Positions 1-13,000 of a stretch of DNA of 64,000 nt are shown here, one piece after another (within the stretch, counting starts at the first letter, position 1; each line of letters opens with the position of its first letter). This DNA is from Sanderia malayensis. Lineage: Eukaryota > Cnidaria > Scyphozoa > Semaeostomeae > Pelagiidae. The stretch lies in assembly GCA_013076295.1 (NCBI GenBank), contig RQOL01000906.1, positions 3,968,001 through 4,032,000 of the forward strand, given 5' to 3'. A program made the position numbers and the translations under genes. The notes beneath the pieces are model-generated. The model was not told where the DNA came from and made no database searches. It was given only the letters and a program-made list of their open reading frames with translations.

Positions 1-3000
1 TATAGCAAACCTCCTGGGATGACGAACTAAGCTTATCCCTTGTTCGGATCAATAGAGTAATTTATCATCGGCTTAATAAACCTGATAGAAATACTTATTA
101 CTTCCACTTGCCCGATATTCTGTTAGGATTACACTGCATTACGTATGAATATCATAAAGTTGGTTCACCTGTGTCCAAGTTTCGTCATCGACAAGGCAAC
201 GTAGCATGCAAGATGTCCGTGAGATTCAACTGCTCTTTGAACATTGAGCATTTCAGGACACAGCTCCATGTCCACGTTTCTCACATCGAGATTACGGAGA
301 ACAGACATCGTTTTGCTGAACCAACAGCTGTCATCTATTGCAAAGATAAAAAAGCACACCTCCTGAAGTCAAATCGAATCGCATTGGTTAGCACTGCGAT
401 ATGCAATAATTTCCGGGGCACTACGCCAGTCTGCACTACAATATGCTACACTTTATTTACAGTACACTATACTAGAGAAATACAATCTATACTATATCTA
501 TAGACTATACACTATACACAGATACACGAAGCACAATACACAATAGAGTATACACTACACTATACACGACACACAACATCCGACATGCGACACACGACAC
601 ACGACACACTAATACACAACATTATACAGCATACTCGCATACTATTTTGTACACGACCTCTTGGAAGCTTCATTCAACCCTATTGAATAACAACGTAAAA
701 TCCTACAAATCTGGGGGCGTGGGTGTTTATGTTACCTGCTTGTTCGCTCTCTTCAATGGCTAACAGCGTGGCTTGATGTTCCTCCGTCTCATGACTCGAT
801 GCCACAGCACATGCGTGCAGTTTTAATGACAACATGATGTCCCAGCACCACCTAACAAATTCATCCTGCACTTGAGAATTTAGGATCTGCTTTATGGACT
901 GCACAGCGAATTTACCAACCTGTAAAGCAATCAAAGAATCAAAGAATGTACTAAAAGCAAGCAAATTATCATTAAAAACAATGCACAAAGAACAATAAAT
1001 TGGTTGCTATTCAGAGCTTCGCTCTATTGCAATCATCAGGTCGTCAGAATGTGCAAGAGCGTAGAACTCTGACTAACAACCAATGTAGTGTTCTTTATGT
1101 GTTATTCTTAAAACACCCGCGTATAAGAACCTGTGGAATCTGCATCCAGCCTATTGTTCAAATACAATAGCCTATTGTTCCTTCTATTGTTTTGAGTAGG
1201 GATTTCAGCCGGGAAGGTTCTTAATTCACTGATTCTTAAATGCGGGTGTTTGCTGTACTGCTTTGTCAATGCAACTATTTCCAATGACCAATCCTATCTA
1301 TCCTATGCCACAATACCTTTCAAAAGTGATTAATAATAAAAAACCTTTCCGTTGGACATGATTAATAAAATTATTTATAATACGAAAATCGGTCATTAAA
1401 TCATCATCTACAACACCATAAAAATGATAATTTTGGCATTAATCTCTGGCATTAGAACCAATCAAACCATCTTCAATCAAAAAATGAAACAACCTTTAAA
1501 TTCATAAATACCTGACTGATGAGTCCGGTATCGTTGTATTCCAGGTTTTTCAAACCGCCCGGACCATCCGGTACACACGACCCATACACTTCTACCAGCA
1601 TAATCGCCATGGAACGGTGCATGTGTCTTGGCAGGAATAACTGTCCGGTCTCCTGCAAAAAGAAGAAGCTCAGTCGTCAATCTCTCGTCCCAATTTTGCA
1701 TCCAGCCTTATATTGTTACTTCTATTATTCAAAAACAATGGGCTATTGTTTCTTCTATTGTATTGAGCAGAGGTATCATAATACTGGAGGTTCTTAATCC
1801 AGCTCCTGTTCAAAACTAGACTCACTACATTACATCCCAGTGCCTCGCTCGTAACTCGCTCAACACAAGAAGAAAGAGCGACCAAAGCGAGACACAGGGA
1901 CGCAATGTAGCGAGTCTAGTTCAGGACACGATAAGCCTCTGCTCTTATAACGAGGCCTTCACTGGATCGAGATTGCTGACAATAGCCATGGAATGGATTC
2001 TTATCAACACATATCTTGCACAGTATATATGGATGTCAAATCATCATTATACTATAAGTATAGTTGGTTGACTTTTACCTGATCCAGATCGAAATTCATC
2101 TGCGATATGACAGCTTTGGCCAACTTATGCTCAAGGGAAGTAAGTGGATTTTCTAGCAGCCACAAACGCAGCTTTTCCAGGTCTCTCGTCTCAGGAAGCC
2201 ACAAATGAAATGGCAAAGCCTTCAGGATATACACACCGTCCTATTTGAAGAAAACATACATCTCGTGAAAGTCTGTTTCAAAGAAGAATCTGGATAAGAT
2301 AACGAAGATAAAAAGGGCTAGATAGGAAAGTGGTAATTCTATAGAGACTCGGTCAGTTGGAAATATATTACGTACCTCTGCTATTGTATCTATCAGCTCT
2401 GCAATATTCATTAGCAAGAATGACATGAGGAAGGTGTGTTTCGATGAAATCGTGACAAGAAGGTCGCGAGCATTCCGGGTACACGTGTCATGGATGGATT
2501 TGTGGACGTACGCAACCTGAGAGAAGATCAGAACGAATAGAGTGGAATAGATTTGTGTTGAGAACATGTGTACATCAAACATCAAACTTATCCTTCTAAC
2601 ACAATAGGGACATGTACATTAAAAGGTACAAATAGCCTGGGAGAAAAGGAGTACTTGTTACCTCGAGAATATTCTTAGTGGCAACTTGGATAAAATCTTT
2701 ATCATCCTTCATTCTAGATAGCGCCATATTAGCTAATGAAGTGAGCAAGAACACTGCTTCTCCGGGTGCTTTTATTGAGGATAGCAAAGACACAGTGTTC
2801 ATCGGGTGTTGGCTTTGAACATAGCTCTGCTGCTCTGTGTCTTTTGATTGCGAGAGACGATTGAGTAGAGACCAGGCTGCATTGGTTGACACTGCTTCGT
2901 ACGGCATTGATGCAAGAAATTGCAATGCTCCGACACTGCAAGATAATTACATTATCAGAATTATAATCAGGCTATATTGTCATCAATTATTATATTAGTA

Positions 3001-6000
3001 TCAATTACTATATTGCCATCAAGGAAAATGTCAATATAGTAATGTATATCCTTCTAACACTTTGGAATTTTATTGTAAGCTTCTTGGCAACTGCTGGAAC
3101 TTCTTAATACCTTACAGACTCTTAAAACTTCAATAAATTCCTGAAACTTCAATAATTTCCTGAAACTTCAATAAACTACATTTTACAATCTCATGACCTG
3201 CTACAGACTTCTTGAAAACTATCTATGGCTTCATAGAGGCGCTCTTAAACTTTCCATAAATACTTGCAACCTTCCTTAAACTATTTATAATTGTTCTTCG
3301 TTAAGCAAGAGTAATAGAATGACAATGCTGACAACCTGATTATACCAACCTGTGTGATTGAAGTATCTGTTCGCTTGCTTTGGAGAAAAACTGATCAAAT
3401 TCCAGCTGCAATCTTTCCAAACTGTACTGATTTGAAACGGTCATGAATTTGGGGATGTCCTTATCGGAATCACCACACAACTCTACTCTCCAGCTCCTAT
3501 ATGCGCACCAATGATCAGCAAGAACTTGAACGATCAACCTTAAGAGAAAGAAAACGTTTATCTCACGAAATTTCAAAGCTTACCCACTGACAATGCATGA
3601 TTTGCATTGCCTATCAGCGTAGTTAATGAGCTCTACAGGGTGTAGATACAAAGTAAAACAGAAATAGGAGTAATTGAAGAGTGTGTACTGCAAATTACAG
3701 ATTGCCACCTTATTGTTCTGCTGATACGTTTCACAAATTGCCTGTATCTGAGTAAATTGTACGTTTCAAACATCTGGCCAAGCAGCCTGACTGCGCAGGA
3801 GGAAAATGCAAACAATTTCATGACGTCATTACTCGTAGACTTCAATGGTGAATAAACTTCATCTTCTACGAAGTAGCAAAGAAATGAATTTAAAAACAAC
3901 ATTCCTTCGTTATAATAACAGAGGATAATTGAGACATCCCGTAAACATTCTATCAAGCCCCTAAGCCCCCTTTTTATCAAGCCCCCATCTATTAAGCCCC
4001 CGTCCTACCTTCATCTCTTTTTATTCTCAGTAGGAATTTCAGCAAATTTTCAAACGGAAACTGTTCAAACAGGGCCACGAGATCGGTTTCTAACAACAAG
4101 CTCCAACTATCTTCGGGGTTTTCGTCCTGAAAAGTGGTCAAAACAGCCGCTGAGATAGATTAACTTGCCGAAAAAACAGCAAAAACATAGCTCAGTAAAA
4201 CAATCAGCTTTATACACCACTAATAAAGCCTGGAACATCTAATTCCACGGCCATAGGTGCAGTTGAGAGAGGGTAACTAGGTCCACACCTCAACAAAGCA
4301 CTGGTCTCATGCGCGACAAACAATAACTTCTATTCGAAATGACATATGTTGAATTGAAACAATAACTCTATACTGTACGCTACATATTCTATGTATGCTG
4401 AAATGCTGCACTGTACTGTATATTGTACGCTACATGTTCTATGTAGCGTACAGTATAGGGCATAGAATCTATAGTGAATAGTTTGACCATAAAACTTTAA
4501 ATCTGTGTTACCTCTTCGCGACTTTCATCCACCAATGTCCAGCTTATGGCTCTGTTCATATCAGGCTTCATTGTCTGCTTATAATTCGACAGGAATTTTA
4601 TCCTTTCTCTGCAAAAAATAAAGAGGGCTGGACTAAAACCCATCCAACAGACCAACTCCCTAATTATTAGTTCATCTACTCGCAACTACCTAAAGCTTCA
4701 CTGCTAACTCGTCCGTACAAATCATATAACTCCAATTGAGTTTTAATGTTAAAAATTTGAAAGCTAGGAGGTACAAAGATAGGTGAGGGTACCTGACGGG
4801 CAGAGCAAGGGTTGCGAGCATGACGACAAAATGATGAACAAGAGGGCAATTCCAGTTTTCCGCTGAGGACGATGCTCTGCTGAAGTCTGGAAACTGGAGA
4901 AAGTGGGCCATTGGTGCAATACTACATGGAGGACATCGAATAACATGGTTCAGTAAGAAGAAATGGTCTGGTAATGCTCCTGCTCTTTGCAGTGTCGATA
5001 CCTGAGTATATACAATTATATATGGCATTAGACATAGTGGAATCGTAATATATTATAGCAAACCTTGATAGGATTAAAATGAAAATAAAGGTAATCATTT
5101 TCTTACATGCTGGTGTCTTTATATCATACACATCTATACTATTATTATATAATACTATATTATTAAGGAGAATTAAAGATAACATAAAGAGCATAAATTA
5201 CATAGAATCCGTCAAAAATCTCACGGGGACTCGTTTGCAAAAATGAAATTTCAGTTTAGTTTTCATTCAATATTAAGATTTGTAAAAGCTATAGTATGCA
5301 GTTAAGTAATAAAATTATTGCTTGCTTTAAGTTACGATCGTTGATATTTGCAACATATTCAAAACACAACTTCATACTACACGTTTTGACAATTTGGTTC
5401 AAATCCTTGCAAATGGTTATCAGGATGGGGGCTTACCAGTTTATGCAGCCAAGTATCAAGATCCTTTTGAAACATCTCTTCCGAATTCGAAAGTCTCTTG
5501 AATGAAAATAGAACGCTGATGCAATCTTGTAAGAGACACAGGCTCTCCACGTCGACTGAACTGATATCTCTTGGCAGAGCGGCTGTAATAAACAAGATAC
5601 GCATTATCACCCTGAAATCAACCATTCGCACATTGCTTCTGAATGGACAAAACGGGTATTCCAGGGGGGACTTGCGAAAAGTGTCCCAAGAACGTTTATG
5701 GCTTAATATTCTTACCAGTCACAGGGTGCTCAGATGTGATGTTTCTCATAAGATTCGACGACTGCAACATTTCATAGATGTAATTTTCTATGCGTACTCT
5801 TGCCAGTTGGCTGTTGTAGCACTTCAATTGATAATCCTGCAAGATTAAATAACGCGCATTTTGGTGCCCTTCTAAGCCTCGTTACACCAGGATTCTAATA
5901 AATATAGAGAGACTCATTACATGAAGTTTCTTCGACTTGGTAGTTCGCGAAGACAGAAGCCAGTGATTGAGGCACAGGGACGCAATACAATGAGTCTGGA

Positions 6001-8238
6001 GTAAGCTTGCAAGTGTATTACCTCATGTAGCATACTCCTAATCTCCTTCAATTCTTTGTTCACGGCAGTGGCTTCATATTCGTTGAATTTCATCTGTTCG
6101 TAATCAACAACTTTCTGAACCTTCACTTTATCCTGACAATAGCTCTATTGTAAAGATATAAACACAGACATGTTACATACATACAATAAAATCCCAATTA
6201 ACTCGAACTTTGAAAAGACTAAACGGCATCAATTTGCATTACACGCCAAGTCAAATCTCAAATGATGCATTTTAAGATACAAACCTCAGCTTTGAATTGG
6301 CATTGCTTTGGTGTCCATATCTTCTTGCTATTTTCCTTGACATTTTCTTTTCTTGTCTAAAAAATAGATTTTAACGGAATAAATTCAAAAGGATCTCAAT
6401 TTAAATAATAATACTTTATTGATATTGATCGGTGAAATGCATGGAGATTTTAAGCAAGTTCTTCACACCTTGATATCGTGGCTAACTTGAACCAGACCTG
6501 ACCTGCATTTCTGGTAGGTGTTAACCAGCTCAAAAAACTCATGTGTTACTTTCAATGTGTTCTGCAAATCAAAGAATTATCAGGTCAGCCTAGAGGCATA
6601 AGATTAATGCAATGGTCTATGACAGCAAACAGAGAGTGGCTCGTCATGAAAAACTGACCACATTTAACTCCACATGCAGCAGGACCAAAAATGCATTCAT
6701 CATCAAACAATTTAAACTTACTTATAGAAAATCAAGTTGAAATTACCTGCAGAAACTGATCAATAAATACATTAACTTGCTCAAGTTCTGGGTTGAAGTA
6801 GAACAACTTCAATTGCTCTTCCGTAAAAGGAGACAAAGTTTCGCTCCGTAGTTGGACGAAAGGAACAGAGGAACTTTCCATTGTGGAAGTGGAGAGAGGC
6901 ATAAACTGCTGAGATATCACTGGCTGATGCCGATCTTCCCTTACTGTTGGAGAAACAACTAAAGTCATAGTAGAAGACGATGAAGTTTCTTCACCAAGAA
7001 GGTCAGCTGGCTGTGAAAGTAAATCACCATGATTTTGTTCTTGCTCCATTGGATCATTCTGTGCAAGTTCATCAGTAAGAATACTTGTGATTTCTATGTC
7101 TTCATTGAGATTTTCATCAATAAATGCATTTTCATCTTCAAGCATAATTTGTTCAGCATCCAGGGTAGTATTAGGTTTAAAATCTTCAGGCTTTATTTGA
7201 TTTGTATTTGATGCGTCCCCCAAAATCCTTTCCGATATCTTGTTAGTTTCTTCATGAGATTCACTAGTTTCATTAGTTTCATTAGTTTCTACATTAGTTT
7301 CTTCATTAGTTTCATTAATTTTCTCTTTAGTTTCTTCATTGGTTTCATTCACTGTCTTGTTAGTTTCTTGTCCTTCTTGGCCAGCTAGATGCTCAGCAAA
7401 TAAACTCTTTGAGTCTTTATCATTCTCCACACCCACTTCTACAGTACTTGAAACATTTCCCTCTTTCTTCTCCACAATATTTGAGCTTTCTTTATTTCTT
7501 TCTATTTGAATAGTTTCAGTTGTTGCCTCCGCTACTAAAATTGATTCACCTTCTGCACCACCTTGATTATCTTGCTCCTTCGCATCCACATTATTAACAT
7601 CGTCTACTTTTGTAGCAGTGCAACTATCTACTATTTTCACATCTACTCCATCATCTATAAAAGAAATATTTGAAAATCAGTTGTAAAAGCAATTATTATC
7701 ACACTAGGAACATTGTCAAATATAATTGGCAAATAATAATCCAAAAAGTAACTTAAGCAGAATATGCTCCCCAATCAAAAGACCCCATCATTTCGGCACC
7801 CCTGGATTTATGACCTCGTACCTTGATAATTGCGTCAACCAGACGCTCGGAAAATTATTGACGACATCATTAAAATTTTAGCGAACCGCAAAAACTTGAT
7901 AGCCGCTTCCTCAGTTCAAAACCTGGTTCAAGCATAACTAAAATACACTGAAGAAACCGATAGCATGTCAGCAGGCTTAAACAAACTAGCTGCTTGCTTT
8001 AAAATGATTAAACTCGTTTCGCTATGCTGTCTGTTTGGACCTTGAAGAGAGGCCTATAGCGTTGTCATTCTACGAATTCCTGACTGAGCTTGTGCTTCAC
8101 AAAGTTGAACTTACCTTTCGTTGTAGGAGCTTTAATTGGTTCATTTTTCGTTTTATCATGCTTAGTTCCACTGTCATAAAGTAATTCTCTTTTCTTTTTA
8201 GCTTTTTTGTGTCTTGTTGGCCGAACAGCTTCAGCCAT
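1..8238 (-). CDS. EPG5: EPG5 autophagy tether, N-terminal half (gene runs off left edge)
   Basis: EPG5 is the large Rab7 effector that tethers autophagosomes to late endosomes/lysosomes in metazoans. The reading starts at the ATG complementary to 8236-8238 ([17 protein letters not shown], like the vertebrate N-terminus); exon 1 is 8115-8238 and exon 2 is 6747-7654, joined in frame. About 16 further exons follow leftward: ~6470-6562, 6296-6358, 6021-6131, 5717-5838, 5440-5600, 4793-5001, 4513-4612, 4010-4128, 3717-3870, 3352-3540, 2662-2938, 2376-2518, 2080-2241, 1512-1654, 737-919 and ~160-305. Diagnostic blocks in family order are [67 protein letters not shown] and [12 protein letters not shown]. 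Exon 2 is rich in Glu/Asn/Thr and poorly conserved, as expected for this N-terminus. Roughly the first half of the protein (usually about 2,500 aa) is present. Inner exon edges are approximate. Several introns hold MITEs. Confidence 0.93.
430..650. repeat. Low-complexity tandem repeat (ACACTATAC / CGACACA)
   Basis: Degenerate short-period tandem repeats of the type TACACTATACAC passing into CGACACACGACACA, inside an EPG5 intron. No coding signal. Confidence 0.7.
1103..1250. mobile_element. MITE family A, EPG5 intron copy
   Basis: Short inverted-repeat element. The left arm reads AAAACACCCGCGTATAAGAACC and the right arm ends in TTCTTAAATGCGGGTGTTT. The core contains CAATAGCCTATTGTTCC and TCTATTGTTTTGAG. 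The same core and arms recur at 12.8 and 13.1 kb. A partial, arm-less copy with the same core lies at about 1690-1800. Non-autonomous; no ORF. Confidence 0.75.
1817..1922. mobile_element. MITE family B, EPG5 intron copy
   Basis: Inverted-repeat element. It begins CTAGACTCACTACATTACAT and ends in the complement CGCAATGTAGCGAGTCTAG, with internal GTGCCTCGCTCGTAACTCGC. A near-identical copy is at 13232-13339 and a worn one at about 5905-6000. Confidence 0.78.
4405..4456. repeat. Imperfect palindrome in EPG5 intron
   Basis: TGTACGCTACATGTTCTATGTAGCGTACA forms a perfect 12-bp-arm hairpin with a 5-base loop; a related half-copy lies just upstream at about 4375. No further function visible. Confidence 0.6.
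5905..6000. mobile_element. Degenerate MITE family B copy, EPG5 intron
   Basis: The right arm GAGGCACAGGGACGCAATAC...GAGTCT matches family B elements at 1.8 and 13.2 kb. The left arm (GAGAGACTCATTACATGAAG) is worn. Confidence 0.6.
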
Positions 8239-8512
8239 TTTCGCGAAATTGCAAATTCAGCTTCTCGAGAAAAACAGATCATGTGATGCAAACAAACACG
8301 GGGAGACCAGACGCAAAATTATATATTTGAGTGCAGCATCCAGCCAGGGTGCTCAGAATGCGCTCAGCTTTCATTGAAACATGCTCACGAAAGCTTTCAG
8401 TAAGTCTTGGCACTCGACCTTCTGGTGTTAAATCAAAGTTTGGAAGCAGAGATTTAAAGACATAAAGCAATATATTATACCTTATTATGAGCACAGTATT
8501 CAAGATTCATGT

Positions 8513-9796
8513 TTAAAGTGCTAATGCAACGAATTTTTACATAGTGTTTTTATTTCAAAAATCTATAGATTTCAATGCACTGATTAACGTGGTGCAAATA
8601 AAATTTGCAAATTATGTATACTTTTTTCGCTATTAACCTTCAAAGTAGGCAATTTTGACCTTTTTCGTGCGAAAACTGAACATCACTGTGATGTCATCAA
8701 ACGTCGCGTTTGCAACGTCAAGCAGGCTTCTGGCTTCCTTCTATTGAAATTCGACATGGCGAGCTGTGAGCGAGCACACACATGACGGGTATCTCGTCTC
8801 GGGAGCAAATAAATCATAAAACTATTTACATGTCGTAGAGATACATAACGGAGACAATTGTACGATTACTCAGTGTTGCGAAAAAGTATCGTTTCATAAT
8901 GTTGCTGATAGTATTTCAAAACAAATCAAACAGAACAAGGTCTTTTTAAGGAGTTCAGGAGACAGACATCATTCGCACCCACCGACTAGGAGAGCAGGAT
9001 TTTATTCATTATAGCGCTCATTTTTGCTTTGAAGTAAAGAGAGATATTGGGAAAGAATTAAAGATGAGATTAAAGCTAAAATCAAACGCTATTCCTGCAA
9101 TAGATGCAGTAAACAAGCTCGTAAACCAACCCGTGTGACTCTCAGCTTTACTCGGGCCTAAGCACTCCTCGCCCGGAGTGGTTAGGCCCGAGCCAACCAA
9201 AACAAATGTCAGAAGATTTAGCTTTTTGGGGTGATATCGAAGGAATTTTAATTTCTAAAGTTTCTAAAAATAATTCAATGTCTGCAATTTTGAGCTAAAA
9301 TAAGTTATTACAAAAAAATAAGACCTGGGATAAGCCAAACCAGGGCTACGTGTCGTTCCACTGCAACTCGAAGCAACAATGGCGACGCGGGATGACGTCA
9401 CATTTTTTGGAGGTACCCATTTTCAAACTTAAATTGTGTCTCTAACGTTAAACAAAATGACACCAATTTTTTTCAAAACGACGGCTAAAAGATTCGCCCT
9501 TATGTTGGTTCAGCCGGAGCTCAAATATCCCCACTCTGAGTGGAGCTATTAAAAAAAACCAAACGACGTTCGAAAAAACCCATTGACTTCCATTGCGAGA
9601 AATAATATGGGTCATCACTGTGACGTCACAGCGTTGCAATATTTTTCGCAAAAGGTGGCCTGATTCAAGGTGAAATTAAAGTAACTTATACTTGTCAGAT
9701 GCACGTCCAAATTGCATTAAACTGATCAGTACATCTTTGGCTTTCATTTAAAATAAAAAAATCGATATGTCAAATTTCGTTGCATTAGCACTTTAA
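8513..9796. mobile_element. 1.28-kb inverted-repeat element flanked by TTAA
   Basis: Left end TTAA + AGTGCTAATGCAACGAA (8513-8533) and right end TTCGTTGCATTAGCACT + TTAA (9776-9796) are perfect complements: 17-bp terminal inverted repeats bounded on both sides by TTAA, the target duplication typical of piggyBac-type transposition. Similarity between the arms continues inward more weakly; both carry CATCACTGTGA(T/C)GTCA near 8675 and 9615. No transposase ORF is visible, so this looks like a non-autonomous derivative. It sits between the EPG5 start and the SF3B2 3' end. Confidence 0.8.
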
Positions 9797-10002
9797 GGTA
9801 CATAACAATACAAGCTCAGAGTAAAAACGGGATGAAAAGCAAGACAAATTGATCTATCGAGTTAACTCTACAACAATTTCTGTTTGTCAGCAAATGGCCT
9901 TACAGTTAAAATATTCTAATCGAGTGACATAGGATAAATTTTACACCGAGCCAAAAAGGCCCATCAAACAAAGACTTTATACTTGAGTTAAAAATAAAAA
10001 AA

Positions 10003-13000
10003 TCAGAATTTGAAGTCCTTGTATTTTTTCGAAGCCTTGCCACTATCCGTGGGTTTCTTTCGTTTCTGCAAAAACCGAAAAAACCCATCAGATGTTGTGG
10101 AACTTTACGCATAAATATATATGCAGCAAATTATACTAAATAACGACGAGAAAGGAGAAAAAAATGAAAAGTCAAAATGTTCTGAATTACCTTCTTGGCT
10201 GCGTGTTCAGCCACCATGTCGCTAAGATCTTCTTTACCTTTGCCGATGTCACGTTCTTTGATCGTTTCGTCGTATCTAAACAAAATCAAAATCAAGCATC
10301 ATCCCCCCTTGTCACTTCATTTAACGCAATAATAATACAATAAAACACAGTGTGTAGCACGGCACGGGGGGGGTTACATAAGATTGGTTATCATTCAACT
10401 TACTTTGCAGACATTGCTGCAGGATCGAGTTCCAGTTCGCTTGGATCAAGAGCAATTTCAACTCCTTCACCAGTTGTCTACAAGAAAAATACGAAAATAA
10501 TTGACATCAACTATCAAACAAATTATAAAGAAGTTATCGTAAAAAATAATATTAATAGTAATCCATAAATTATTCACCTTTCTGCCTCCACCCTAGAAAC
10601 AAAATAAAATTATAGTTGAAAAAATAGAATTCGATTTCAAAATTACTCATATCAATGGATCGATCAGATTACCCTAATCTGTTTTACGATCGCGAATGGA
10701 TTAGCATGATCGATCTAAGCCTATCAAGTATTTTATTGCCTTCATGGCATGTGCAAGTAAAAGTCAAAGAAAAACAATTGCTTACGACATTCATATCATA
10801 GACATGCGCAGATCCCATCATTGCAGCGCCGACATTGGCCTTCTTTTCAGCCAATACGGTGTACAATGCGGGAGTCTCGTTCCCAGCCTCCATCATGTCT
10901 TCAATCTCTTTTCGTTTACGGAGTTCGATGATATCTGGTGTTTCTAGGCCGGCGGGAACAGAAGACATTCCACTTGGTGTTATCAGTCCACTGACAGAAA
11001 AAGAAAAAAATACAGCTATCTGAAAATTTGCTTTCTCGAGCGATTTCCCATTTCCCCCTCCCTCTGGTATATAGGATAGTTGGGACATCGGTTATTTGAA
11101 ACATTCGCTATCTCGAACAACCTTCATTTCTCCTAGAGGGTTCGAAATAAAAGATGTCAACTGTATACATTTACAGTGAAAGAGTCATCACAAAACGGGT
11201 TTTGAAAGAAACCAAACCAAAGAATATCTCTTTCTTCAAGTCCTTCAGGACGACAGGGGTTAAAACCATCATGAATAATTATATTTAGAAAGCTTACGCG
11301 TCTCCCGGGGTAACGAGGCCAGTTCTATCTTCTTCCTCTTCCTCCTCCTCTTCCTGTGAATAAAACAAACAATATCTTCATTATTAAAGACAACATACAC
11401 TGGAACTCAAGTCTAACATGAAAGTTCAATCCAAGTGAAAGCCCTTCTTTTGACTTTCAACAACTTTATCCAACGGATTACAAGGATTCAAAACAAATCG
11501 AAGATTAGTAATCCAGGTTACCTCGGATTCTTCGGATTCTTCGTCGGATTCCAGTTCTCCCCAAGGGGTTCGATCGATGTCCTGGTCTTCTATGACGATA
11601 GGTGCTTCGTGTGGCAACACACCAAATACATCTCCGTAAAGAGGTTTGCCTGTTTCATCGACAGGAGGCTTGCCCCAGCCTCCAGCGTGATATCCAAACG
11701 AGGCCCCCTATAAAAACACAAAGACAATATATGAGTACAATCAACAGCTTACACAAAGCTGAGATCTGATTGGAATCAAATCTCAGATCTGTATATTTGT
11801 ATAAAGCAAAATAATTGTCAGATTGGCATTCTATTTAAACCTGCATACCTCTGGAATGGCAGCATTAAGCCCAGGTATTTTTAAGCTAGGATAAGATGGT
11901 GGCGGGCCATAACGCTGCATAGCAATTAGCCATGGTGGTGGGATTAAATGCTTTCCCTGGAAATAAACAAAAGTTTCAATTCATGTACTGGAAATGGAGC
12001 TCTGGTAGTAAACAAAATAATAAAAATCTTAATATATAATATACATGAATGCCTTGAAGTAAATGATTTTTCCAAGTTTCAAGAAAAAGTTGGCTAGGAT
12101 TCGATACCACTGAGAGTCTAAAAACATACGATATCCTTCATAGTCTTATAGCATTCATAGATGTATAGTACAGCATAGAAAACAGCCTAACAAAATAAGT
12201 AAACAAGCAATTAAGTATATATAGGCAGTACATAAGTACCTATACCTAGATATCACTTGTTGACGGCCTATGCTCGTCAGAACGGGTAGCAAGCGTAAGC
12301 GTAAGTAAGTACATATAGCATAGAATTCGTCCAACAAATTCAAACAGGTGATATTAGTAAATACATTACCGGACCAACAGGCATTCCTAGTGCGGTTCTC
12401 AAATCATCGGACAAGTCACCCGGTTTCTTTTCTTTCAATTTCGTTTCGAATTCTTTACCCTGCACGAAAATTAATTTGAGAAGTTAATGAAATTCACCAG
12501 CATCCAGGATGAAAGTGCAGCAGCTAGAAGTGAGAGTACAATTATTCTGAAATGATTCCCAATCTTAGCTACCTCGTAGTATAGATCTCCATGAATTGTC
12601 ATCTTGGGTTTGGTTTGATATCTGCGAAGAAAATTCCCGATTAAATGAAGTAAATAACAGACACTATGAAATTCTATATAATAACCGCCAACCTACATTA
12701 CGAACCACCTGATACAACAAACTAAACAACATCTTGTCCTCTAAACTGCTACATGGCACATTTTACTTTGGTTCCTTTCTGATACAGTAAAAACTCGCAT
12801 ATAAGAACCTGTAAGTTCTCCTTCCAGCCTATTTTTCCAAGACAATAGGCTATTGTTTTGTCTATTGTTTTGAGCAGCAAAATCACCCTGAAGGTTCTTA
12901 ATCCATTGGTTCTTATATGCAGGGTTTTACTGTATAACAAAGTAATTCTCGGTTCTTTATGAGTTCTATCAGAATTCCACTGTATTACAGATAAAAAACA

